Assembly (NCBI GenBank): GCA_023260935.1
Contig: JALQTL010000349.1
Location: forward strand, 1-5,909
Direction: 5' to 3'
Origin: Paracoccaceae bacterium
Lineage (GTDB): Bacteria > Pseudomonadota > Alphaproteobacteria > Rhodobacterales > Rhodobacteraceae
Length of the DNA stretch: 5,909 bases
A program made the translations under genes and the position numbers. Of this stretch, positions 1 through 5,582 are shown piece by piece. Within the stretch, counting starts at the first letter, position 1; the number at the start of each line of letters is the position of its first letter. The notes under the pieces are model-generated. The model was given only the letters and a program-made list of their open reading frames with translations. It made no database searches and had not been told where the DNA came from.

Positions 1-1378
1 AGCCAAACACCCTCGTCAATGCGCCGTCGATGGCATCGGTGATGTGGTCGATGTCGTCGGCGGTGGCGATCAGGGCGGGGCTGAGGCAGAGGGTGTTGTT
101 CAGCCCCGGCAGGCTGCGGTTGGTGGCGCCGATGATGACGCCTTGGGCCATGCAGTCGGCCACCACGGCCTGCACCTTCTTTTCGTCCGCGGGTTCTTTC
201 GTTGCGCGGTCAGCCACCAGTTCGGCACCAAGGAACAGGCCCTTGCCGCGCACATCGCCGATGACCTTGTGCTTGTCCATCAGCGCGGAGAGGTTCGCAA
301 GGCAGCGCTCGCCCATGCGCAGGGTGTTTTCCAGCAGGCCCTCATCCTCGATGATGCGCATATTCTCAAGCGCCGCTGCCGGGCCGGCGGTGCAGCCCCC
401 GAAGGTGGAGATATCGCGGAAATAGCTCATCGGATCGGCAGGGTCGTCCTTGAACTTCTCGAACACCGCCTCGGTCGTCACGGTGCAGGAGATGGCGGCA
501 TAGCCCGAAGCCACGCCCTTGGCCATGGTCACGAAATCGGGCTTGATGCCATAGTGCTGGTAGCCGAACCACAGCCCCGTGCGCCCGACACCGCAGACGA
601 CCTCATCAATATGCAGGAGGATATCGTATTTGCGGCAGATTTCCTGCACCTTTTCCCAATAGCCCTTGGGCGGCACGATGACGCCGCCGCCGGCGGTGAT
701 GGGTTCCAGCACAAGGCAGCCCACGGTATCGGGGCCTTCGCGCAGGATCACCTCCTCGATCGCCTCGGCGGCGCGTTCGCCGTAGTTTTCGACATCCCAC
801 TGCTTGCGGTATTCAAGGCAATGGGGAACGCGGACGAAGCCATCGGGGTAAGGCCCGTATTGCATGGCGCGCTGGTCCTGCCCCGAAGTGGCCAGCGTGC
901 CGATGGTGGTGCCGTGATAGTCGCGGTCACGGTAAAGGATCTTCCATTTGCGCCCGCCGTGGTGACGGTGCGCGATCTGGCGGACCATCTTGTAGACCTT
1001 CTCATTCGCCTCGGACCCTGAGTTGGAATAGTAGACGCGGGTCATGCCGGGCATCTTGGAGGTCAGGCGCTGCGCGAAGGTTGCGCCGGGGACAGAGCCG
1101 GCGGCGCCGGCGAAATAGTTCATCTTGATGAGCTGGTCGCGCACCGCATTGGCGATGGATTCGCGGCCGTAGCCGACGTTCACCGTCCAGACCCCGCCCG
1201 AGACGGCATCCAGATGTTCCTTGCCCTTGGCATCCCAGACCTTCATGCCGCGGCCTTCGACGATCACGCGGGGGTCGATGGTTTCGTAAGGCTTGTGCTG
1301 GCTGAGGTGATGCCAGACGTGGATGCGGTCGGCCTCGACCACTTCCGAGATATCGTTGACCGATGCGATGCCTTCCAT
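1..1378 (-). CDS. tpa: Taurine:pyruvate aminotransferase, missing only its stop codon at the left edge
   Basis: This cytoplasmic PLP-dependent class III aminotransferase converts taurine and pyruvate to sulfoacetaldehyde and alanine, the first step of taurine dissimilation. I translated 459 codons from the ATG at 1378 (MEGIASVNDISEVVEADR...) to ...ALTRVFG. The last visible base is T, so a stop codon probably begins there and almost the whole enzyme is present; about 460 residues is normal for the family. Class III landmarks are visible: NSGSEAN near residues 118-124, HIDEVVCGVGRTG with the cofactor-binding Asp at 258, and DFVTMAKG with the Schiff-base Lys at 287, followed by STFGGCTAGP. The sequence closely resembles Rhodobacterales Tpa as I remember it. 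GGAAAGGG 7 nt upstream supports the start. The gene is divergent from tauABC. Another omega-amino acid:pyruvate aminotransferase is possible, but the tauABC context favours taurine. Confidence 0.93.
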   Translation of the reverse strand, partial: MEGIASVNDISEVVEADRIHVWHHLSQHKPYETIDPRVIVEGRGMKVWDAKGKEHLDAVSGGVWTVNVGYGRESIANAVRDQLIKMNYFAGAAGSVPGATFAQRLTSKMPGMTRVYYSNSGSEANEKVYKMVRQIAHRHHGGRKWKILYRDRDYHGTTIGTLATSGQDQRAMQYGPYPDGFVRVPHCLEYRKQWDVENYGERAAEAIEEVILREGPDTVGCLVLEPITAGGGVIVPPKGYWEKVQEICRKYDILLHIDEVVCGVGRTGLWFGYQHYGIKPDFVTMAKGVASGYAAISCTVTTEAVFEKFKDDPADPMSYFRDISTFGGCTAGPAAALENMRIIEDEGLLENTLRMGERCLANLSALMDKHKVIGDVRGKGLFLGAELVADRATKEPADEKKVQAVVADCMAQGVIIGATNRSLPGLNNTLCLSPALIATADDIDHITDAIDGALTRVFG

Positions 1379-1385
1379 GGCACGA

Positions 1386-1393
1386 CCCTTTCC
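1386..1393 (-). promoter_or_regulatory. Ribosome binding site of tpa
   Basis: On the minus strand GGAAAGGG lies 7 nt before the ATG at 1378. It is a purine-rich Shine-Dalgarno-like stretch and decides the start codon, since no other in-frame ATG lies just upstream. Confidence 0.6.
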
Positions 1394-1417
1394 GAATGCT
1401 GATTGACCCGCCGGCAC

Positions 1418-1469
1418 GCAGATGCGGCCAGCGGGGGCATGCCGCCAGCATCTGCCTTTGCAGGCGGCA
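1418..1469 (-). repeat. Overlapping inverted repeats upstream of tpa
   Basis: GCAGATGC (1418-1425) is the exact reverse complement of GCATCTGC (1448-1455). TGCCGCC (1440-1446) is the exact reverse complement of GGCGGCA (1463-1469). The two hairpins share sequence, so in an RNA they would exclude each other. They might lie in the tpa leader or overlap its promoter; the transcription start cannot be placed from sequence. GC-rich DNA gives short inverted repeats by chance, so the functional call is weak. Confidence 0.25.
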
Positions 1470-1472
1470 ATC

Positions 1473-1505
1473 GTAGGGCCAGTGGGGACGGTGCGATAGG
1501 TCCAG
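1473..1505 (-). promoter_or_regulatory. Candidate TauR activator site (direct repeat)
   Basis: On the minus strand CTGGACCTAT (1505-1496) is followed by CTGGCCCTAC (1482-1473). Eight of ten bases match and the repeat distance is 23 bp, about two helical turns. Known: in Rhodobacter capsulatus, TauR, a MocR-like GntR-family activator, binds direct repeats upstream of tpa and also binds Paracoccus and Dinoroseobacter tpa promoters. I recall the half-site as CTGGAC-like but cannot verify it here. The pair reads in the direction of tpa and ends 94 bp before its ATG, a fitting place for an activator. Inference: this is the TauR site, possibly serving tauA as well. Confidence 0.5.
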
Positions 1506-1526
1506 ATACAGAATCATTTTGCGCCC

Positions 1527-1544
1527 GGGCAAAGCGGGGCAAAG
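1527..1544 (+). repeat. Short direct repeat GGGCAAAG x2
   Basis: GGGCAAAG occurs at 1527-1534 and again at 1537-1544, a 10-bp period of about one helical turn, between the candidate TauR site and tauA. It could be a protein contact site on the tauA side or chance. No regulator is recognised for it. Confidence 0.25.
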
Positions 1545-1573
1545 ATCGGGATCATGGCCAGCGGGCCGTGAAA

Positions 1574-1599
1574 AAGGCCTTCAGATTTGCTGAAACCTT
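1574..1599 (+). repeat. Imperfect palindrome upstream of tauA
   Basis: AAGG-cc-TTCAG-atttg-CTGAA-a-CCTT forms arms of nine pairing bases with a small internal asymmetry, centred about 92 bp before the tauA ATG. It lies in the most A/T-rich part of the intergenic region. It may be an operator or a leader hairpin. Nothing in the sequence decides which. Confidence 0.3.
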
Positions 1600-1666
1600 C
1601 CGATCCTGCTGGACAGGCAGACAAATGCCCCGGTCAATGCGGGCAATGAACCAATAAAACCAACTC

Positions 1667-1672
1667 GGAGGA
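1667..1672 (+). promoter_or_regulatory. Ribosome binding site of tauA
   Basis: GGAGGA is a near-perfect Shine-Dalgarno sequence 6 nt before the ATG at 1679. It is the strongest in the window and fixes the tauA start. It fits high expression of a binding protein. Confidence 0.85.
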
Positions 1673-1678
1673 CTTGGA

Positions 1679-2680
1679 ATGACCTTTCGCAAGACGCTGA
1701 TGAGCGCGGTTGCCGGTGCAGCCCTGCTGTCCGGTTCCGGCGCCGCCATGGCGATGGACGAACTGACCGTCGCCTATTTCCTCGAATGGCCGATGCCGTT
1801 CCAGTATGCCAAGGCCATGGGCACCTATGATGCCGAACTGGGCGTCAAGGTGAACTGGGTGGCCTTTGACACCGGCACCGCGATGTCGGCCGCGATGGCG
1901 GCGGGCGACGTGCAGATTGCCGTAAGCCAGGGCGTGCCGCCCTTTGTGGTGGCCACCAGTGCCGGGCAGGATCTACAGATCATCGACGTGGCGGTTTCCT
2001 ATTCCGACAATGACAACTGCGTGGTGCGGACCGATCTGGAAATCACCAAGGACAATGCCTCGGACCTGGCAGGCAAGCGCGTGGCCGTGCCGCTGGGCAC
2101 TGCGGCGCATTACGGGTTCCTGAACCAGATGAACCACTTCGGGATCGATCTTTCGACGCTGGAAATCGTCGACATGGCCCCGCCGGATGGCGCGGCGGCG
2201 ATTGCGCAGGGCGCGGTTGACATGGCTTGCGGCTATGGCGGCGGTCTGAACCGGATGAAGGAGCACGGCAATGTGCTGCTGACCGGGGCGGAAAAGGAAG
2301 AGCTGGGCATTCTGGTCTTCGACGTGACCTCTGCGCCCGCGTCCTTTGTGGCTGAAAACCCGGAAATGGTGGCCAAGTTCGTGAAGATCACGGCAGATGC
2401 CAATGCGATGTGGAACGAAGGGTCGAAGAAGGCCGAGATGCTGCCGGTGATTGCCAAGGATGCCGGCATGGACGAGGCCGCGACCGAGCGCGACATGTCG
2501 ACCTTCGTTTTCCCGTCGATCGACGAGCAGCTTTCGGCCAAGTGGCTGGGTGGCGGCGCGCAGAACTTCATGAAGGGCGTGGCCGATGTCTTCGTGAACG
2601 CAGGGTCCATCCCCGCGGCCCTGCCGGATTATTCGGCGCAGGTGAACACCGGCCCGCTGACGGCTGCCAAGGGCATGTGA
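1679..2680 (+). CDS. tauA: Taurine ABC transporter, periplasmic substrate-binding protein
   Basis: TauA captures taurine in the periplasm and delivers it to the TauBC complex. The 333-residue product begins with a clear Sec signal peptide: basic MTFRK, a hydrophobic core at 6-22, and a likely cut after AMA (residue 25), leaving MDELTVAYF as the first strand of a type II periplasmic-binding (NMT1/TauA-like) fold. Internal segments match the family pattern: FDTGTAMSAAMAAGDVQI near 63-80, LAGKRVAVPLGTAAHYGF near 130-147 and APPDGAAAIAQGAVDMACG near 167-185. The length is typical and there is no truncation. GGAGGA lies 6 nt upstream. It is first in a tauABC operon, and a strong hairpin follows its stop codon. 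Preference for another sulfonate cannot be excluded, but the divergent tpa makes taurine most likely. Confidence 0.92.
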   Translation: MTFRKTLMSAVAGAALLSGSGAAMAMDELTVAYFLEWPMPFQYAKAMGTYDAELGVKVNWVAFDTGTAMSAAMAAGDVQIAVSQGVPPFVVATSAGQDLQIIDVAVSYSDNDNCVVRTDLEITKDNASDLAGKRVAVPLGTAAHYGFLNQMNHFGIDLSTLEIVDMAPPDGAAAIAQGAVDMACGYGGGLNRMKEHGNVLLTGAEKEELGILVFDVTSAPASFVAENPEMVAKFVKITADANAMWNEGSKKAEMLPVIAKDAGMDEAATERDMSTFVFPSIDEQLSAKWLGGGAQNFMKGVADVFVNAGSIPAALPDYSAQVNTGPLTAAKGM

Positions 2681-2698
2681 CGGCAGCCAGTTTTCGCG

Positions 2699-2727
2699 CG
2701 GGGCGGCCCGGCTTCCGGGCCGCCCTG
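2699..2727 (+). promoter_or_regulatory. Strong stem-loop between tauA and tauB
   Basis: GGGCGGCCCGG (2701-2711) pairs perfectly with CCGGGCCGCCC (2715-2725) around the 3-nt loop CTT, and 2699-2700 can add one G-U and one C-G pair. TGATCATC follows, with no T-tract, so this is not a standard intrinsic terminator. Such hairpins after binding-protein genes are known to protect the upstream mRNA end or to cut readthrough, raising binding protein over membrane components. Applying that here is inference. It ends 32 nt before the tauB ATG. Confidence 0.75.
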
Positions 2728-2759
2728 ATCATCACAGGCCCGAAGTTCCCGGGGTGCCC

Positions 2760-3566
2760 ATGTCCGGACTGATCATCGACAATATCTCGATGCGTTTCGA
2801 TCTGCCCAACGGCAGTTCCGTGCAGGCGTTGCAGAACGTCTCGCTTGACCTGAAAGAGGGGGAGCTGCTTTCCGTGCTGGGGCCTTCGGGCTGCGGCAAG
2901 ACCACGCTTCTGAACATCCTTGCAGGCTTTCTGGCCCCGACCGCCGGGCAGGTTCTTCTGGGGGGAAAGCGCGTCACCGGGCCAAGCCCCGAACGCGGCA
3001 TGGTGTTCCAGCAGGGCGCGCTTTTCGAATGGATGAGCGTGCGGCGGAACATCGATTTCGGCCCGCGCATGAAGGGCATGGACCGGGCCGAAAGGGACCG
3101 GATCACGGCGCATCTTCTGGAAACGGTGGGGCTGAAGGATTTTGGCGACAAGGCGGTCTATGAGCTTTCCGGCGGCATGCAGCAGCGCGTGGCCCTTGCC
3201 CGCTGTCTGGCCAATGACCCCGATGTCATCCTGATGGATGAACCCCTTGGCGCGCTGGACGCGCTGACGCGCGAAAAGATGCAGGGCCTTGTACTGAAGC
3301 TGTGGAAGGAAACGGGCAAGACCGTGATCCTGATCACCCATTCGGTCGAGGAGGCGCTGCTTCTGGGCGAACGGCTGCTGGTGATGGCGCCCCGGCCGGG
3401 CCGGATCTTCAAGGAATACCGTCTGCCCTTTGCCGAACGCGGCGTGGGGCAGGATCTGCGCGCGGTCAAGAAATCCGAGGGCTTTGCCGATACGCGTGAG
3501 GAGATCCTGTCGATGATCTGGGGGATGGAGGAAGAGATCATGGGCCGGTCGGAGACAGCGGCATGA
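2760..3566 (+). CDS. tauB: Taurine ABC transporter, ATP-binding protein
   Basis: TauB is the cytoplasmic ATPase that powers taurine import through TauC. The 268-residue product carries every ABC motif: Walker A GPSGCGKTT (41-49), Q-loop VFQQ (82-85), signature LSGGMQQR (136-143), Walker B VILMDE (156-161), D-loop GALDAL (164-169) and switch His in LITHS (194). It belongs to the nitrate/sulfonate/taurine importer group (SsuB/TauB/NrtD-like) and is slightly longer than the E. coli protein because of a charged C-terminal tail. I prefer the ATG at 2760, with GGGG 5 nt upstream, giving MSGLIIDNIS. A GTG at 2754 would add only two residues. The gap after tauA is 79 bp. Its end overlaps the tauC start by 4 bp, implying coupled translation. 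Confidence 0.93.
   Translation: MSGLIIDNISMRFDLPNGSSVQALQNVSLDLKEGELLSVLGPSGCGKTTLLNILAGFLAPTAGQVLLGGKRVTGPSPERGMVFQQGALFEWMSVRRNIDFGPRMKGMDRAERDRITAHLLETVGLKDFGDKAVYELSGGMQQRVALARCLANDPDVILMDEPLGALDALTREKMQGLVLKLWKETGKTVILITHSVEEALLLGERLLVMAPRPGRIFKEYRLPFAERGVGQDLRAVKKSEGFADTREEILSMIWGMEEEIMGRSETAA
3551..3554 (+). promoter_or_regulatory. Ribosome binding site of tauC inside tauB
   Basis: GGAG lies within the tauB tail, 8 nt before the ATG at 3563. The gene opens with two consecutive ATG codons, and this spacing (8 versus 11 nt) favours the first one, which overlaps the tauB stop as ATGA. Confidence 0.55.
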
Positions 3567-4813
3567 TGGTTCTTCTGTTCTATGTGGCGATCTTTGTCGT
3601 CTCGATGCTGATCTGGGGCCGGATCAAGGCGCACCGGGAACGGCATGATTTCACCTCGTTGAAAACGGTGACCTTTGGCGATGAAAGCGCCATCGTGCCG
3701 GACCGGGTAGCCTCGATCATCTCGATCCTGTCGATCTTTCTGATCTGGGGCGCCTTCACCGGGTCAAGGCTGGTGCCGCTGCATGTGCCGGGCCCTTTTG
3801 TGGGCGAGACGTCTTTTACCTATACGGTGCGCAATCCGGCAGGCGCCGAAGATACGGCCGAGGTGCGGGTGCTGGTCTATCAGGGCACCGCCAAGCCCGC
3901 CGTGCCCGAGGTGCCCGCGCGCGACGGCTTTGCCCAGAATGACGCCGATGTGGTGGCGGCATGGCGGTCGGTGCTGCTGAAGCCGGCGGAAAACGACGGG
4001 ACAGGCGCGCAGGTGGTGGCGGTGGATGGCAAGCCGATTGCCACCGACCAGACCATCCGGCTGGCGGATGGCAGCGTGACGCTGACCGCGCGCGGATCGT
4101 TGAATTTCGAGCCCGATTCCGGCTGGCAGATGGAGCCGATCTGGCTTCCCGCGCCCGAGGCGGTTGTCTCGCGCCTGATCGAGATTGCCAGTGTCGGCTA
4201 TCAGAACACCTCGCTTTGGGGCCATCTGGCGGCATCCCTGGGCCGCGTGCTGGCGGGGTTCTTCCTTGGCTCTCTGGTGGGGATACCCCTGGGCTATGCC
4301 ATGGGGCTTTCCAGCTGGTTCCGGGGCTGGTTCGACCCGATCGTGGAATTCATGCGCCCGGTGCCGCCCCTGGCGCTGATCCCGCTGGTCATCATCTGGT
4401 TCGGCATCTGGGAAACCGGCAAGGTGGTGCTGCTGTTCCTTGCCGCGTTGTGGATCATGGTGATTGCGGCGCGGTCGGGCGTGTCGGGGGTGCGGATTTC
4501 GAAGATCCATGCCGCCTATTCGCTGGGCGCGTCAAAGGCGCAGATCATGCGGCATGTGATCATCCCGAATTCCTTGCCCGATATCTTTACCGGCGCGCGG
4601 GTGGCGATGGGGGTATGCTGGGGCACGGTGGTGGCGGCCGAACTTGTGGCCGCGCAAAAGGGGGCGGGGATGATGATCATCGCCGCGTCGAAGTTCCAGC
4701 TGACAGACATCGTGGTGATGGGGATCATCCTGATCGGCATCATCGGCTATGGCATCGATATCCTGATGCGGATCGCGGAAAAGCGGCTGGTGCCGTGGAA
4801 GGGCCGCGGCTGA
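3563..4813 (+). CDS. tauC: Taurine ABC transporter permease with extra N-terminal helix and periplasmic insert
   Basis: TauC forms the membrane channel of the taurine importer. Residues 189-416 align well by eye with E. coli TauC: EPIWLPAPEAVV, LWGHLAASLGRVLAG, DPIVEFMRPVPPLALIPL, IIWFGIWETGK, the coupling-helix (EAA) loop HAAYSLGASKAQ...IPNSLP at 316-339, and AAELVAAQKG. Membrane segments are likely near 49-66, 222-249, 271-283, 286-303, 345-364 and 384-402. The protein has 416 residues against about 275 in E. coli. The excess is an additional hydrophobic segment at 3-19 followed by a basic cytoplasmic stretch (20-47), and about 120 residues inserted after the first conserved helix (about 72-192), which topology places in the periplasm. 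Reading frame and codon use are continuous across the insert, so it is not a frameshift artefact. It overlaps tauB by 4 bp. Confidence 0.92.
   Translation: MMVLLFYVAIFVVSMLIWGRIKAHRERHDFTSLKTVTFGDESAIVPDRVASIISILSIFLIWGAFTGSRLVPLHVPGPFVGETSFTYTVRNPAGAEDTAEVRVLVYQGTAKPAVPEVPARDGFAQNDADVVAAWRSVLLKPAENDGTGAQVVAVDGKPIATDQTIRLADGSVTLTARGSLNFEPDSGWQMEPIWLPAPEAVVSRLIEIASVGYQNTSLWGHLAASLGRVLAGFFLGSLVGIPLGYAMGLSSWFRGWFDPIVEFMRPVPPLALIPLVIIWFGIWETGKVVLLFLAALWIMVIAARSGVSGVRISKIHAAYSLGASKAQIMRHVIIPNSLPDIFTGARVAMGVCWGTVVAAELVAAQKGAGMMIIAASKFQLTDIVVMGIILIGIIGYGIDILMRIAEKRLVPWKGRG
3776..4138 (+). other. Insert in TauC: Ig/cadherin-like beta domain, halves in swapped order
   Basis: This is the part of tauC (residues 72-192) with no counterpart in E. 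coli TauC. Residues 77-108 contain FVGETSFTYTVRNPAGAEDT then AEVRVLVY, which reads like the end of a tandem-95/cadherin-like repeat (...GtdsFtYtVtDpaGgtdtAtVtVtV). Residues 138-188 contain AENDGTGAQVVAVDGKPI and LADGSVTLTARGSLNFEPD, which read like the start of such a repeat (vLaNDtDgD...vtLadGsvtlnadGtltYtPd). In ordinary repeats the PDsGw segment runs straight into vGetsF; here those two points are the ends of the insert. This suggests a circularly permuted beta-sandwich. The family call is from memory of consensus patterns, not a profile search. Confidence 0.5.
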
Positions 4814-4863
4814 GGGGGGCCTGACGGGGGGTGGGCCTGACGGGGGGTGGGCTTGACGGGGAG
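4814..4863 (+). repeat. G-rich 16-bp tandem repeat with G-quadruplex potential
   Basis: CCTGACGGGGGGTGGG occurs twice without change (4820-4835 and 4836-4851), followed by the decayed copy CTTGACGGGGAG (4852-4863). The repeat begins directly after the tauC stop codon. The coding strand has runs of 6, 6, 3, 6, 3 and 4 G separated by loops of 6, 1, 6, 1 and 6 nt, which satisfies the usual G-quadruplex pattern. It fills most of the 73-bp gap before the next gene. No stem-loop terminator is visible here, so readthrough is possible. Confidence 0.8.
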
Positions 4864-4886
4864 CGGCTTCGCGCCAGCTTGACGCC

Positions 4887-5582
4887 ATGTTCATCGTGAC
4901 CCGCGACACCGTTCTGAACCCCTCGGCACTGGAAACGCGCAATGTGCCGCGCCGGTTTCTGGGCCGGGTCACGCTGTGGCCGGCGCGCGGGCGGCCCGGC
5001 TTGTGGCTGCGCGTGGTGCTGGAGGTAGAGCTGTGGCGCTATCTTCTGGCGCTGGTGCCCTTTGGCGTGGCGGCGGTGATCTTCCCCGATTACGCGATTG
5101 CCATCGCGCAGGCGCCTCTGCCGATGCTGATCCTTGTGTATTTCGTGGAAAGCCGGCTGTTGCGGGTGCCAAAGGCGCAACGCGCCGGATTGATGCCACG
5201 GGCGGATGTGGACCGGGGGCTTGATCTGTTGCGCGCGCGATCGGTGCAAATGCTGACGCGGATCGCGGCGGCGCGGGGATTGACGCAAGGCCGGCTGCAT
5301 CTGGTGATCGAACAATCTGACCTGTGGCGTGCCCCGCCCCTGACCTATGTATCGGTGCAGGCCGAGGATGGGCCGGAAATCCTGCGGCTGACAACGGACG
5401 AGCGGGAGATGCTGGCGCAGGGGCTGTTCCAGCCACCGCTGACCGAAACGGATCTGTTGCGGCTGAACATCGCCGATGGCACGCATCTGCGCGACATCGC
5501 CCATGATTGCGGCCGGGTGTCGGCCCATGCGCGGCTGGCCGCCCTAATGGGACAGCGCAAGGACATGGCCGAAGGGGGCTGA
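4887..5582 (+). CDS. Hypothetical protein with two membrane segments and a soluble C-terminal part
   Basis: I do not recognise this 231-residue protein. Its arginine-rich N-terminus (19-42, with NVPRRFLGRV and WPARGRPGLWLR) leads into two hydrophobic stretches at about 50-68 and 70-88, split by PDYA, which look like a membrane hairpin with both ends in the cytoplasm. Residues 89-231 are soluble, rich in Arg, Leu and Ala, with helical character at 105-135 (DVDRGLDLLRARSVQMLTRI) and strand-like stretches at 136-170 (RLHLVIEQSDLW, LTYVSVQAEDG). No catalytic motif stands out. The ATG at 4887 is the first start after an in-frame TGA at 4854 and has no clear Shine-Dalgarno sequence, so translation may be weak or the start may lie downstream. 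It follows tauC by 73 bp and could be read from the tau transcript. Coding is supported by frame length and codon bias. Confidence 0.75.
   Translation: MFIVTRDTVLNPSALETRNVPRRFLGRVTLWPARGRPGLWLRVVLEVELWRYLLALVPFGVAAVIFPDYAIAIAQAPLPMLILVYFVESRLLRVPKAQRAGLMPRADVDRGLDLLRARSVQMLTRIAAARGLTQGRLHLVIEQSDLWRAPPLTYVSVQAEDGPEILRLTTDEREMLAQGLFQPPLTETDLLRLNIADGTHLRDIAHDCGRVSAHARLAALMGQRKDMAEGG

Larger units (their letters stand above)
1379..1678. promoter_or_regulatory. Divergent tpa / tauA intergenic control region
   Basis: These 300 bp separate the start codons of tpa (leftward) and tauA (rightward), so both promoters should lie here. The part nearest tauA, about 1571-1665, is richer in A/T than its surroundings. 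I see no convincing -35/-10 pair on either strand, which would fit promoters that need an activator. Small ORFs here show no start signal or protein-like composition and I do not count them as genes. Visible structure: a direct repeat pair at 1473-1505, overlapping inverted repeats at 1418-1469, a short direct repeat at 1527-1544 and an imperfect palindrome at 1574-1599. Confidence 0.7.

Noticed and set aside
44..1021. Open frame of 325 codons on the plus strand
   Set aside because: It is antisense to tpa, whose translation shows all class III aminotransferase motifs. The plus-strand product is a low-complexity, His/Ala/Gly-rich shadow typical of high-GC DNA.
1002..1532. Open frame of 176 codons on the minus strand across the tpa start
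   Set aside because: It overlaps the 5' part of tpa in another frame and gives an Arg-rich product without family features.
1403..1657. Possible small gene of 84 codons in the tpa/tauA gap
   Set aside because: There is no ribosome binding site, composition is not protein-like, and it covers the expected control region.
2699..2727. Intrinsic terminator ending a single-gene tauA transcript
   Set aside because: The stem is followed by TGATCATC with no T-run, and tauB and tauC follow in the same direction, so I call it an internal stem-loop instead.
2568..3341. Open frame of 257 codons on the minus strand
   Set aside because: It is antisense to the end of tauA and most of tauB, both well supported, and it resembles no known family.
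3764..4510. Open frame of 248 codons on the minus strand
   Set aside because: It is antisense to tauC, with a His/Arg/Pro-rich composition and no start signal.
3961..4824. Open frame of 287 codons on the plus strand
   Set aside because: It is a frame-shifted reading of tauC, Gly/Arg/Asp-rich with no membrane segments. The TauC frame is clearly the coding one.
4740..5528. Open frame of 262 codons on the minus strand, longer than the plus-strand gene at the same place
   Set aside because: Its product is rich in His, Gln, Arg and Pro, typical of antisense readings here. The plus-strand frame has a normal composition with a clear membrane hairpin.
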